A DNA stretch of 64,000 bases from Actinomycetes bacterium (GTDB taxonomy: Bacteria; Actinomycetota; Acidimicrobiia; Acidimicrobiales; RAAP-2), in the NCBI GenBank assembly GCA_021848365.1, contig JAJZUS010000001.1:604608-668607 (forward strand), in the 5' to 3' direction. The notes beneath the pieces are model-generated. The model searched no databases, had not been told where the DNA came from, and saw nothing but the letters and a program-made list of their open reading frames with translations. Positions 1 through 8,125 of this stretch are shown in pieces. A program made the position numbers and the translations under genes. Numbering within the stretch: the first letter of the stretch is position 1; each line of letters starts with the position of its first letter.

Positions 1-25
1 GGCAGAATGGGGCGGGGGAGGCACC

Positions 26-118
26 GTGACCATCGCGACCGAAACGACCGAGTGGGACGAGATCGACGAGGTGCTCGTCGAGGAGGTCTCGATCGACGGC
101 CTCTGCGGCGTCTACTAG
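26..118 (+). CDS. mftA: Mycofactocin precursor peptide MftA
   Basis: A 30-residue peptide starting at GTG, 5 nt after a strong GGGGGAG ribosome binding site. It is acidic and ends in IDGLCGVY, the form of the conserved MftA C-terminus (usually IDGMCGVY) whose last Val-Tyr pair is decarboxylated and cross-linked by the radical SAM enzyme MftC to start the redox cofactor mycofactocin. Directly followed by mftB and mftC, which makes the assignment firm even though the gene is tiny. The Leu in place of the usual Met three residues before the Gly-Val-Tyr end is a small deviation. Any regulator such as MftR would lie upstream of the window. Confidence 0.93.
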   Translation: MTIATETTEWDEIDEVLVEEVSIDGLCGVY

Positions 119-122
119 CTCC

Positions 123-389
123 GTGCCCTCGACCATCGACCGGCGAGCCGCGTGGCGGCTCAGCCCCGAAGTCTCTCTGCGGGACGAGCCCTTCGGGGCG
201 CTCGCCTACCACCACGGCACTCGCCGTCTCGTCGTCGTGAAGTCGGCGGCCCTCGCTCGCCTGCTCGAGCGACTGGGGGAGTACCCGTCGATGGAGGAGG
301 CCCTGGACGAGATCCCCGAGGGCGCGCGCGAACGCGTCGCTCGCGCCCTCGAGGACCTCGCGGAGTCGGGGATCGTCAGTGGCGCTTGA
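123..389 (+). CDS. mftB: Mycofactocin peptide chaperone MftB
   Basis: An 88-residue PqqD-like RiPP recognition protein that binds the MftA leader and presents it to MftC. The family signature is visible: an N-terminal WRLSPEVSLRDEPFGALAYH stretch around residues 12-31, then a helical C-terminal half. Starts at GTG 4 nt after the mftA stop and overlaps mftC by 11 bp, so the three are translated from one message. Length is normal for the family. Confidence 0.92.
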   Translation: MPSTIDRRAAWRLSPEVSLRDEPFGALAYHHGTRRLVVVKSAALARLLERLGEYPSMEEALDEIPEGARERVARALEDLAESGIVSGA

Positions 390-1488
390 GAGCGGACTGC
401 GCGATCGCCTGGAGGGCGGGCTCGGCGCCCCTATCTGCCTGACCTGGGAGCTGACCTACGGCTGCAACCTCGCGTGCGCCCACTGCCTCTCCTCCTCGGG
501 GCGTCGCGACCCCCGCGAGCTCACGACGGCCGAGGCGCGGGCCCTCATCGACGAGATCGCCGCGATGCGCATCTTCTACATCAACATCGGCGGGGGCGAG
601 CCGATGATCCGCGGCGACTTCTTCGAGCTCGTCGAGTACGCCATCGAGCGGCGCATCGGCGTGAAGTTCTCCACCAACGGGACGCGCCTCGACTCCCGGG
701 CGGCCGAGCGGCTGGCCGCGCTCGACTACCTCGACGTCCAGATCTCCCTCGACGGGGCCGACGAGGCCACCAACGACCGCCTCCGCGGTCCGGGCAGCTA
801 CGCCGCGGCCCGCCGGGCGATGGAGAACCTGGCGGCGGCGGGATTCGGGCCCTTCAAGGTCTCGGTCGTCGTGACGCGCGACAACGTCGGCCAGCTCGAC
901 GCCTTCGCCGAGCTGGCCCAGGGGTACGGGGCCGAGCTGCGCCTCACGCGGCTGCGTCCCTCGGGGCGTGGGGCCGACGTCTGGGAGACGCTGCACCCGA
1001 CGCGCGAGCAGTCCCGCGAGCTCTACCGGTGGCTGTGCGAGCACCCCGGCACCCTCACCGGGGACTCGTTCTTCCACCTCTCGGCCCTCGGCGACCCCCT
1101 CGAGGGCCTCAACCTCTGCGGGGCCGGTCGGGTGGTCTGCCTGGTCGACCCGGTGGGCGACGTCTACGCCTGCCCCTTCGTCATCCACGAACGCTTCCGC
1201 GCCGGGAACGTCCGCGAGGGGGGACTCGCGCGGGCCTGGCGCGAGAGTCCCGTCTTCACCGACCTGCGCGGGGCGGGCAGTGCCGGGGCCTGCGTCAGCT
1301 GCGGGAGCTACGACGCCTGCCGGGGCGGTTGCCTCGCGGCCAAGTTCTTCACCGGTCTCGAGCTCGACGACCCCGACCCCGAGTGCGTCCACGGCGCCGG
1401 CGAGGTGGCCCTCGCCCTGCCGCGTCGGCGCGTGCGACCGACGAGCGAGGTCGATCACTCGCGCCGTCTCCCGGTCGTCGGTCGCTAG
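379..1488 (+). CDS. mftC: Mycofactocin radical SAM maturase MftC
   Basis: A 369-residue radical SAM/SPASM enzyme that decarboxylates the C-terminal Tyr of MftA and forms the Val-Tyr cross-link, using S-adenosylmethionine. The SAM cluster motif CNLACAHC sits at Cys29, Cys33 and Cys36. The C-terminal SPASM domain has the expected seven cysteines (247, 265, 305, 308, 314, 318, 336) for two auxiliary Fe-S clusters. A GGGEP SAM-binding motif follows the first cluster. The GTG start overlaps the end of mftB. Full length and apparently intact. Confidence 0.95.
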   Translation: MALESGLRDRLEGGLGAPICLTWELTYGCNLACAHCLSSSGRRDPRELTTAEARALIDEIAAMRIFYINIGGGEPMIRGDFFELVEYAIERRIGVKFSTNGTRLDSRAAERLAALDYLDVQISLDGADEATNDRLRGPGSYAAARRAMENLAAAGFGPFKVSVVVTRDNVGQLDAFAELAQGYGAELRLTRLRPSGRGADVWETLHPTREQSRELYRWLCEHPGTLTGDSFFHLSALGDPLEGLNLCGAGRVVCLVDPVGDVYACPFVIHERFRAGNVREGGLARAWRESPVFTDLRGAGSAGACVSCGSYDACRGGCLAAKFFTGLELDDPDPECVHGAGEVALALPRRRVRPTSEVDHSRRLPVVGR

Positions 1489-1512
1489 TCTCGGGCGCGA
1501 GTAGGAGGGGAC

Positions 1513-2685
1513 GTGGCTCAGGGCTGGTTCGAGACCGTGGCGGTGGCGCAGCGTCGGGCGAAGCGGCGTCTCCCGAGTTCGGTGTACGGCGCCCTCATCG
1601 CGGGGTCGGAGGCCGGTCGAACGCTCGCGGACAATCAGGCGGCCTTCGCCGAGCTGGGATTCGCGCCCCACGTGGCCGGGCTCACCGCCGCGCCCGACCT
1701 CACGACGAGGGTGATGGGCCTCGACCTCTCGATGCCCGTCCTCATCTCGCCCACGGGCGTGCAGGCCGTCCACCCCGACGGCGAGGTGGCCCTCGCGCGC
1801 GCCGCGGTGAACCGCGGGATCGCGATGGGCCTCAGCTCCTTCGCGTCGCGCCCCATCGAGGAGGTGACGGCGACCGGCGCCCCGGTCCTCTTCCAGCTCT
1901 ACTGGTCGGGGAGTCGCGAGGCGATGGTCGCGCGCCTCGAGCGCGCCCGCGCCGCGGGGGCGCGCGGGATCATCGTGACCCTCGACTGGAGCTTCGCCCA
2001 CGGGCGCGACTGGGGGAGCCCGTGGATCCCCGAGCGCATGGACTGGCGGGCCCTCCTCCGCCTCGCCCCCCAGGGACTCTCGCGCCCGGCGTGGCTCTGG
2101 TCCTTCGTGCGCACCGGCGCCCTGCCCCCCCTCACGACGCCCAACATGGTCGTGGGCGACGAGCCGGCGCCCACCTTCTTCGGCGCCTACGGCGAGTGGA
2201 TGCAGAGCCCGCCACCGAGCTGGGACGACGTCGCCTGGCTGCGCGCGCAGTGGGACGGCCCCTTCATGGTGAAGGGCGTCTCGCGGGTCGACGACGCGCG
2301 CCGCGTGGCGGACCTCGGGGCGACCGCCCTCTCGGTCTCCAACCACGGCGGTAACAACCTCGACTCGACCCCGGCCTCCCTGCGGGCGCTCCCGGCGGTG
2401 GCCGAGGCCGTCGGGGATCGCGTCGAGGTCCTCCTCGACGGTGGGGTGCGCCGCGGCGGCGACGTGGTGAAGGCCCTGGCGCTGGGCGCCCGGGCCGTCA
2501 TGATCGGCCGGGCCTCGCTCTGGGGTCTCGCCGCGAACGGCCAGGCCGGCGCGGAGAACGTCCTCGACATCCTGCGCGGCGGGATGACGAGCGTCCTGCG
2601 GGGCCTCGGCCGCTCCTCGGTCGCCGAGCTCACGACCGCCGACGTGGTGATGCCCCCGTCCTTTCGTCGGGACCTCGGCGGGTGA
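1513..2685 (+). CDS. mftD: Pre-mycofactocin synthase MftD (FMN-dependent alpha-hydroxy acid oxidase family)
   Basis: A 390-residue FMN enzyme of the lactate dehydrogenase/glycolate oxidase family. In the mycofactocin pathway MftD oxidatively deaminates AHDP to the redox-active alpha-keto amide. The catalytic-His region SVSNHGGNNLDS (His278) and the C-terminal phosphate-binding DGGVRRGGDVVKALALGA and GRASLWGLA segments are present. A GTG start follows an AGGAGGGG ribosome binding site. A TAGTCT box at 1486-1491 could be a weak internal promoter. Its substrate normally needs MftE, which is not encoded next to it here. Confidence 0.9.
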   Translation: MAQGWFETVAVAQRRAKRRLPSSVYGALIAGSEAGRTLADNQAAFAELGFAPHVAGLTAAPDLTTRVMGLDLSMPVLISPTGVQAVHPDGEVALARAAVNRGIAMGLSSFASRPIEEVTATGAPVLFQLYWSGSREAMVARLERARAAGARGIIVTLDWSFAHGRDWGSPWIPERMDWRALLRLAPQGLSRPAWLWSFVRTGALPPLTTPNMVVGDEPAPTFFGAYGEWMQSPPPSWDDVAWLRAQWDGPFMVKGVSRVDDARRVADLGATALSVSNHGGNNLDSTPASLRALPAVAEAVGDRVEVLLDGGVRRGGDVVKALALGARAVMIGRASLWGLAANGQAGAENVLDILRGGMTSVLRGLGRSSVAELTTADVVMPPSFRRDLGG

Positions 2686-3467
2686 GCCGGGTCGCCGTCG
2701 TCACCGGGGCGGCCCGGGGGATCGGCGCGGCGGTGGTGGACACCCTCGTGGAGGACGGGTACCGCGTCGTTGCGGTGGATCGCTGCCGCGACCTGCCGGG
2801 CGTTCCCTACCCGATGGCGACGCCGGCCGACCTCGATGCCGTCGTCGCCCGCCACGGTGACGCGGTCCTCGGTCTCGTGGGCGACGTGCGCAGCGCGACG
2901 GACATGGATCTCGCGGTGGAGACCGCGGTGCGACACTTCGGTCACCTCGACGCCGTCGTCGCCGCGGCCGGGGTCGTCGCGGGCGGTGGGCCCCTGTGGC
3001 TCGTCGACGACGCGGCTCTCGACGCCTGCTGGTCGGTGAACGTCCTCGGGGTGCGCCGACTGGTCGGAGCGGCCGTCCCCGCCCTCATCGAGCGGGGCGC
3101 CGCGAACCACCCGCGCGTCGTGGCCATCGCGTCGGCCGCCGGGACCCTGGGGCTGCGGCACCTGGCCGCCTACTCGGCGGCGAAGCACGCCGTCGTGGGC
3201 CTCGTGAAGGGCCTCGCGATGGACCTCGCCGAGCACGGGGTCACGGCGAACACCGTCAGCCCGGGCTCGACGCGCACCGCGGCCCTCGAGGCCTCGGCCC
3301 GCGTCTACGGGCTGAGCGACCCCCAGGCCTTCGCGGCCCAGCAGCCCCTCGGCCGCCTCCTCGAGCCCGCCGAGGTGGCGAGCGCCGTCGCGTGGCTCTG
3401 CTCCCCGGCCGCCTCGGGGGTGACCGGGGCCGACCTGCGCGTCGACGCCGGCATGACGGTCGCCTGA
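2682..3467 (+). CDS. Mycofactocin-coupled SDR family oxidoreductase
   Basis: A 261-residue short-chain dehydrogenase/reductase. The Rossmann motif TGAARGIG spans residues 8-15 and the catalytic triad is Ser151, Tyr164 and Lys168 (YSAAK). After the second strand there is an insert around residues 34-60, as seen in SDRs that hold NAD tightly and pass electrons to mycofactocin rather than exchanging it. It overlaps mftD by 4 bp (GTGA), in the place where mycofactocin clusters often carry such an enzyme. The alcohol substrate cannot be read from sequence. Confidence 0.82.
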   Translation: MSRVAVVTGAARGIGAAVVDTLVEDGYRVVAVDRCRDLPGVPYPMATPADLDAVVARHGDAVLGLVGDVRSATDMDLAVETAVRHFGHLDAVVAAAGVVAGGGPLWLVDDAALDACWSVNVLGVRRLVGAAVPALIERGAANHPRVVAIASAAGTLGLRHLAAYSAAKHAVVGLVKGLAMDLAEHGVTANTVSPGSTRTAALEASARVYGLSDPQAFAAQQPLGRLLEPAEVASAVAWLCSPAASGVTGADLRVDAGMTVA

Positions 3468-3483
3468 GGAGCCGAGCGCGCAG

Positions 3484-3522
3484 TAGCCTTACCACCCCCC
3501 GGCGCGACCGCGCCGCGGGGTG
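3484..3522 (+). promoter_or_regulatory. Promoter -10 box and hairpin ahead of homospermidine synthase
   Basis: A TAGCCT -10-like box at 3484-3489 is followed by a hairpin at 3493-3522: a 6-bp outer stem CACCCC/GGGGTG and a 5-bp inner stem GGCGC/GCGCC around a GACC loop. It may be a 5' leader hairpin of the next gene or the terminator of the mycofactocin operon. There is no U tract, so the choice is open. Confidence 0.4.
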
Positions 3523-3538
3523 AGAAAGAAGGCCCTAA

Positions 3539-4999
3539 TTGACCGAACGCCGTCTGCCTGGTCGTGTCCTCGTCCTGGGGTGTGGATCCGTGGCGCAGTG
3601 TCTCCTACCGATGCTGCTCGACCACTTCTCCCTCGACCCGAGTACCGTCACGGTGCTCGAGAGCCGGGACAACCGATCGCGCATCGCGGACTCGCTCGAG
3701 CGGGGCGTTCGGTACTCGCAGGCCGAGGTCACCCGCGAGAACCTCGGGCAGGTGCTGAGCGATCACCTCGGGCCGGGGGACCTCCTCGTCGACCTGGCGT
3801 GGAACATCGGGCTGACCGAGCTCCTCGAATGGTGCCGCATGAACGACGTGCGCTACCTCAACACCTCGGTCGAGGTGTGGGACCCCTACGAGGACGCCGG
3901 GTCGCTCAGCCCCCAGGCGCGCACCCTCTACTGGCGCCACATGGCATTGCGCCGACAGATCGCCGCCTGGGGTGACAACGGGGGCCCGAGCGCCGTCGTC
4001 GAGCACGGGGCCAACCCCGGACTGGTGAGCCACTTCGTGAAGCGCGGACTCGTCGAGATCGCCGAGCGAGTCCTCGCCGACGGCCTGCTCGCCGATCGTC
4101 GCGACGCGATCGAGTCGGCCCTCGCCGAGGGCCGCTTCAACGACCTGGCCCACGCGCTCGAGGTCAAGGCCATCCACATCGCCGAGCGCGACACCCAGGT
4201 GTCGTCGCGCCCCAAGGAGGTCGGCGAGTTCGTCAACACCTGGAGCGTCGACGGCTTCTACGAGGAGGGCGTCGCGCCGGCCGAGATGGGGTGGGGGACC
4301 CACGAGAAGCACCTTCCCCGCCTCGCCTACGTCCATGAGGGCGAGGGGCCGCTCAACCAGATCTGCCTCGCCCAGATGGCCCACCAGACCCTGGTGCGCT
4401 CGGTCACGCCCTCGGGCCCGATCGTGGGCATGGTCATCCGCCACGGCGAGGCCTTCACGATCTGCGACCACCTGACGGTCTGGTCCGGGGGCCGGCCCGT
4501 CTACCGGCCCACGGTGCACTACGCCTACTGCCCGAGCGACCTCGCCTGGGCCAGCTTCGTCGAGCTCCAGGGGAACGACTACGCCTACCCCGAGCGCCAG
4601 CGGATCATGAACGACGACATCGTCTCGGGCCGCGACGAGCTGGGCGTGCTCTTGATGGGACACCCGTACCGCGCGTGGTGGACGGGCATGCAGACCTCGA
4701 TCGAGGAGGCCCGGGCCGTCGCCCCGCACCAGAGTGCGACGACGGTCCAGGTCGCGGCCTCGATCCTCGGGGCCCTCGACTGGCTCATCCGCGTCCCCCG
4801 CGCCGGGGTGCGGGTCCCCGACGAGCTCCCCTACGACGAGGTCCTCGCGGTCGCCGAGCCGTACGTGGGCACGACCTGGTCGGGTCCGATCGAGTGGGAT
4901 CCCGTCTCGACCCGCACCGAATGGTTCGATCGCTGGTCGGGCCGGGAGGTCGACGCCGAGGACCCCTGGCAGTTCACCAACTTCCAGGTGAACCCCTAG
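3539..4999 (+). CDS. hss: Homospermidine synthase
   Basis: A 486-residue NAD-dependent enzyme of the saccharopine dehydrogenase-like fold that joins two putrescines (or putrescine and spermidine) into sym-homospermidine. An N-terminal dinucleotide-binding motif VLGCGSVAQ lies at residues 11-19. Family stretches DLAWNIG, YLNTSVEVWDPY and HGANPGLVSHFVK follow. The start is a TTG at 3539 with an AAGAAGG-like ribosome binding site; no better start is in frame nearby. It stands alone between the mycofactocin locus and a convergent ATPase gene. Confidence 0.88.
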   Translation: MTERRLPGRVLVLGCGSVAQCLLPMLLDHFSLDPSTVTVLESRDNRSRIADSLERGVRYSQAEVTRENLGQVLSDHLGPGDLLVDLAWNIGLTELLEWCRMNDVRYLNTSVEVWDPYEDAGSLSPQARTLYWRHMALRRQIAAWGDNGGPSAVVEHGANPGLVSHFVKRGLVEIAERVLADGLLADRRDAIESALAEGRFNDLAHALEVKAIHIAERDTQVSSRPKEVGEFVNTWSVDGFYEEGVAPAEMGWGTHEKHLPRLAYVHEGEGPLNQICLAQMAHQTLVRSVTPSGPIVGMVIRHGEAFTICDHLTVWSGGRPVYRPTVHYAYCPSDLAWASFVELQGNDYAYPERQRIMNDDIVSGRDELGVLLMGHPYRAWWTGMQTSIEEARAVAPHQSATTVQVAASILGALDWLIRVPRAGVRVPDELPYDEVLAVAEPYVGTTWSGPIEWDPVSTRTEWFDRWSGREVDAEDPWQFTNFQVNP

Positions 5000-5087
5000 T
5001 CGTCCCGCTTGACGCGTCGCCCGATCTCCGGCGTCGTCGCGTCGAGCGGACTCGCGACCACGGCGAGTGGGGAGGGCGGACTCCCAT

Positions 5088-6395
5088 CTATCCCTCGCGT
5101 CGAAGCGCGGGGCCGATGGCGTAGAGGGGGATGTTCGTGACATCGCCCTGCTCGCGGAAGCGGGCCAGGGAGAATCGCCACGCCGTGCGCGGGTGGAATC
5201 GGTCGAGGTAACTGCGAAGGCTCTTCGACTTGACGTTGGTCGTCGCCTTCACCTCGATCGGGACGACGTGTCCGGCGCGCTCGATGGCGAAGTCGACCTC
5301 GGCGGACGCCTTCTCGGAACTCCAGTACGCCGGCTCCTCGTGACGGGCCGCGACGATCTGTTGGAGGACGTACTGCTCGGTGAGGGCCCCCTTGAACTCC
5401 TCGAAGATCCCCTCCCCCTGGAGGAGGACCGACGGCGCGAGACGCGACAGCGCGCCGAGCAGCCCCACGTCGAGCAGGAAGAGTTTGAAGATACGCGCGT
5501 CGACGTACGCGGAGAGCGGGCTAGCCGGTTTGGAGAACCGCGGCACCCGGTGTACGAGACCAGAATCGCTCAGCCACTGGACGGCCTCGGCGAAGTCTCG
5601 GGCTCGGGCACCGTCGCGGATGTGGGAGAAGATGTAACGCCCCTGTTCCCGGGCGAGCTGGGCCGGCAGGGAGGCCCACGCCTCGGCGATTCGACGACTC
5701 ACGAGGGGTGGCGCGTACGTGGCGAAGTCGTTCGCGTAGCCCGCCAAGATGTCGTCCTGGAGTCGTCGCGCATCCTCGAAGGAACCCGTGGCCGCGAAGC
5801 GGGCCACGGGTTCGGGCATCCCGCCCACGAAGAGGTACTGACGCAGTAGCTCGACGAGCCGATCGTGGAAGGGGTCGATGAGGCCCCAGTCCCGTTCCGT
5901 CACGAGGTCGGCGAGGGCCTCTTCACCGACGGCGCGCAGGAACTCGTCGAAGTCGAGCGGGTGGAGGTCGAGGAAGGCGACCTTGCCCACGGGGAACGAC
6001 GCGCCGGAGGATCGGAGGGCGACGCCGAGCAGGGAGCCGGCGGCGACCACGTGGATGTCGGGTCGCTGCTCCTGGAGGTACTTGAGGGCCGTGAGCGCCG
6101 CGGGGGCCTCCTGGATCTCGTCGATGATGAGGAGCGTCGAGTCGGGCTCGATCTCCGTGCCCGCCGCGATCGCCAAGCCGCGCAGTAACTGGTCGGCCTC
6201 GAGTCGTCCGGCGAAGACGGCGGTGGCGGAGGGGTCTCCCTGACAGTTGACGTACGCGGTCCGCTCGTACTCTCGCCGGCCGAACTCTCTCAGGAGCCAG
6301 GTCTTGCCCACCTGTCGAGCTCCCCGCAGGATCAGGGGTTTGCGCGCGACGTCGTGCTTCCACGCGAGCAACGACGAGTGGGCGACGCGTTCCAT
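5088..6395 (-). CDS. AAA-family ATP-binding protein with DUF4143 domain
   Basis: A 435-residue protein of the AAA_14/DUF4143 type. Walker A GARQVGKT lies at residues 25-32 and a Walker B region LLIIDEIQE near residue 100; the C-terminal half has the nuclease-like DUF4143 fold, ending with a PIEVKAT stretch. Members are common, patchily distributed and of unknown role. The ATG at 6395 has no Shine-Dalgarno but sits 6 nt after a TATCGT box, so it is probably leaderless. A large inverted repeat lies just upstream and is likely its operator. Being a lone gene between unrelated neighbours fits horizontal acquisition. Confidence 0.85.
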   Translation of the reverse strand: MERVAHSSLLAWKHDVARKPLILRGARQVGKTWLLREFGRREYERTAYVNCQGDPSATAVFAGRLEADQLLRGLAIAAGTEIEPDSTLLIIDEIQEAPAALTALKYLQEQRPDIHVVAAGSLLGVALRSSGASFPVGKVAFLDLHPLDFDEFLRAVGEEALADLVTERDWGLIDPFHDRLVELLRQYLFVGGMPEPVARFAATGSFEDARRLQDDILAGYANDFATYAPPLVSRRIAEAWASLPAQLAREQGRYIFSHIRDGARARDFAEAVQWLSDSGLVHRVPRFSKPASPLSAYVDARIFKLFLLDVGLLGALSRLAPSVLLQGEGIFEEFKGALTEQYVLQQIVAARHEEPAYWSSEKASAEVDFAIERAGHVVPIEVKATTNVKSKSLRSYLDRFHPRTAWRFSLARFREQGDVTNIPLYAIGPALRREG

Positions 6396-6413
6396 GGGAC
6401 CACGATACCAAGT

Positions 6414-6473
6414 TGGCGATTATTCCATGGAAAAAAGACCAAATCTGGAGAAAATTCCATGGAGTAATCGCCA
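6414..6473. repeat. 60-bp near-perfect inverted repeat upstream of the DUF4143 ATPase
   Basis: The arms TGGCGATTATTCCATGGAA (6414-6432) and TTCCATGGAGTAATCGCCA (6455-6473) are reverse complements at 18 of 19 positions. They are separated by a 22-bp A-rich spacer. This is the most AT-rich stretch in its neighbourhood and starts about 18 bp upstream of the ATPase start codon. Best read as an operator for autoregulation or for another dimeric DNA-binding protein. A small mobile relic is possible. Confidence 0.75.
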
Positions 6474-6581
6474 CGTTCCCCCGTGCCGGGGCCGTGCGGC
6501 CGGGCCTGCGTCGGCGAACGACTCACCGGACGCGTCGGTCTCGCCTCCTTCCCGGGGCGACCCGCGACCCGCTCGGATCGG

Positions 6582-6610
6582 TTGCGCGAGCATACCCCGG
6601 GGGGTATACT
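6582..6610 (+). promoter_or_regulatory. Promoter of the sulfide/persulfide operon
   Basis: A -35-like TTGCGC at 6582-6587, a 17-bp spacer, and a -10 TATACT at 6605-6610. The repressor operator lies inside the spacer and over the first half of the -10. The next start codon is at 6652, behind a GGAAGGGGCGAG leader. Confidence 0.65.
6592..6607. promoter_or_regulatory. CstR/CsoR-type operator
   Basis: The site ATACCCCGGGGGGTAT has two perfect 7-bp arms, ATACCCC and GGGGTAT, around a GG centre. This is the form of operator bound by DUF156 repressors of the CsoR/CstR/RicR group. It overlaps the -10 box of the operon that encodes such a repressor, which makes autoregulation very likely. Confidence 0.8.
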
Positions 6611-6651
6611 GTTCCGCGAGGCGCGGCGGGACCGCGTGGGAAGGGGCGAGC

Positions 6652-8109
6652 ATGGCGAAGGTCGTGATTCTGGGAGCGGGCATTTCGGGCCACACGGCGG
6701 CCCTGCACCTGCGACGGCGCCTGGGACGACGTCACGAGGTGGTCGTCGTCTCGCCCAACTCCAAGTGGAACTGGATCCCCTCGAACATCTGGGTCGGGGT
6801 GGGGAAGATGACGACCGACGAGGTGACCTTCCCCCTCGCCCCCATCTACCGTCGCAAGGGCATCACCTTCCACCAGGCCCTCGCCACCGAGTTCCACCCC
6901 GAGGGATCGGCGGAGGAGCCGTCGCCCTACGTGACGGTCCGCTACACCGACCCGGCCCGCAGCGGCGAGGTCGCCACCATCACCTACGACTACCTGATCA
7001 ACGCGACCGGCCCGAAGCTCAACTTCGCCGCGACCCCCGGTCTCGGACCCGACGGGAACACCGTCTCGGTCTGCACCCCGGCCCACGCCGTCGACGCGTC
7101 GGCGGCCCTCTCCGAGGCCATCGCCAAGATGCGTCAGGGCCAGCGCCAGCGCCTGGTGGTCGGTGTCGGCCACGGGACCTGCACCTGCGAGGGCGCGGCC
7201 TTCGAGTACACGTTCAACGTCGAGCACGAGCTGCGCGTCGCCGGGGTGCGCGACCAGGCCGAGATCGTCTACCTGACCAACGAGTACGAGCTCGGCGACT
7301 TCGGGGTGGGCGGCATGGTCTTCACCCAGAACGGCTTCGAGACGACGAGCAAGATCTGGACCGAGTCGCTCTTCCGCGAGCGCGACGTGAAGGCCGTCGT
7401 CCAGGCCCACGTGGAGAAGGTCGAGCCCGGGGTCATCCACTACGAGCAGCTCGACGGCTCGAAGAACGAGCTGCCCTTCGACTTCGCCATGCTGCTGCCA
7501 CCGTTCCGGGGCGCCGACCTCACGGCGTACGACCGCGAGGGCCGGGACATCACGAGCGACGTCTTCGCCCCGAGCGGCTTCATGAAGGTCGACGCGGACT
7601 ACACGGCCCGCACCTACGACGAGTGGAGCGCGAAGGACTGGCCGAGCACCTACGAGAGCTCGCGTTTCACCAACGTCTTCGGCGTGGGGATCGCCTTCGC
7701 ACCGCCCCACCAGATCTCGCGCCCCCGTACCAGTCCCAACGGCACGGTGATCGCGCCCTCGCCGCCGCGCACCGGCATGCCCTCGGGCGTCATGGGCAAG
7801 ACGGTGGCCATGACCATCGTCGACCGGATCACCAAGGGCCAGAACGCCGCCTCCCACCAGGCCTCGATGTCCGACATGGGCGCGGCCTGCGTCGCCTCGT
7901 CGGGGGTCGGCCTGCGACGGGGCACGGCCGCCTCGATGACGATGTACCCGGTCGTGCCCGACTACGAGCGCTTCCCGGCGACGGGCCGCTCGACCAAGGA
8001 CACCTTCGGGGAGATCGGCCTCGCGGGGCACTGGATCAAGTACATGCTCCACGTGCTCTTCATCTACAAGGCCAAGGCCCGCCCCCTCTGGTACCTGATC
8101 CCCGAATAG
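6652..8109 (+). CDS. Sulfide:quinone oxidoreductase-like FAD flavoprotein
   Basis: A 485-residue FAD protein of the sulfide:quinone oxidoreductase group, expected to oxidise sulfide to polysulfide at the membrane and pass electrons to quinone. The N-terminal FAD motif is VVILGAGISGHTAA (residues 3-16). Cysteines at 141, 177, 179 and 413 match the pattern of three redox cysteines in SQRs. The C-terminal 40 residues (GHWIKYMLHVLFIY) look like an amphipathic membrane-association segment. ATG at 6652 was chosen as the first start downstream of the promoter and operator. It heads an operon with a CstR-like repressor and a rhodanese fusion, which supports a sulfide role. Exact SQR type is uncertain. 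Confidence 0.78.
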   Translation: MAKVVILGAGISGHTAALHLRRRLGRRHEVVVVSPNSKWNWIPSNIWVGVGKMTTDEVTFPLAPIYRRKGITFHQALATEFHPEGSAEEPSPYVTVRYTDPARSGEVATITYDYLINATGPKLNFAATPGLGPDGNTVSVCTPAHAVDASAALSEAIAKMRQGQRQRLVVGVGHGTCTCEGAAFEYTFNVEHELRVAGVRDQAEIVYLTNEYELGDFGVGGMVFTQNGFETTSKIWTESLFRERDVKAVVQAHVEKVEPGVIHYEQLDGSKNELPFDFAMLLPPFRGADLTAYDREGRDITSDVFAPSGFMKVDADYTARTYDEWSAKDWPSTYESSRFTNVFGVGIAFAPPHQISRPRTSPNGTVIAPSPPRTGMPSGVMGKTVAMTIVDRITKGQNAASHQASMSDMGAACVASSGVGLRRGTAASMTMYPVVPDYERFPATGRSTKDTFGEIGLAGHWIKYMLHVLFIYKAKARPLWYLIPE

Positions 8110-8125
8110 AGCTGAGAGGAACACC

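Noticed and set aside
376-2346. Long open frame on the minus strand opposite mftC and mftD (656 codons)
   Set aside because: It mirrors the high-GC codon pattern of the real genes, has low-complexity Arg/Gly/Ala/Glu composition, no motif, and covers two well-supported genes.
6413-6667. Short open frames starting in each arm of the inverted repeat
   Set aside because: Each ATG lies in a CCATGG of the repeat, there is no ribosome binding site, and the frames run into gene leaders without family likeness.
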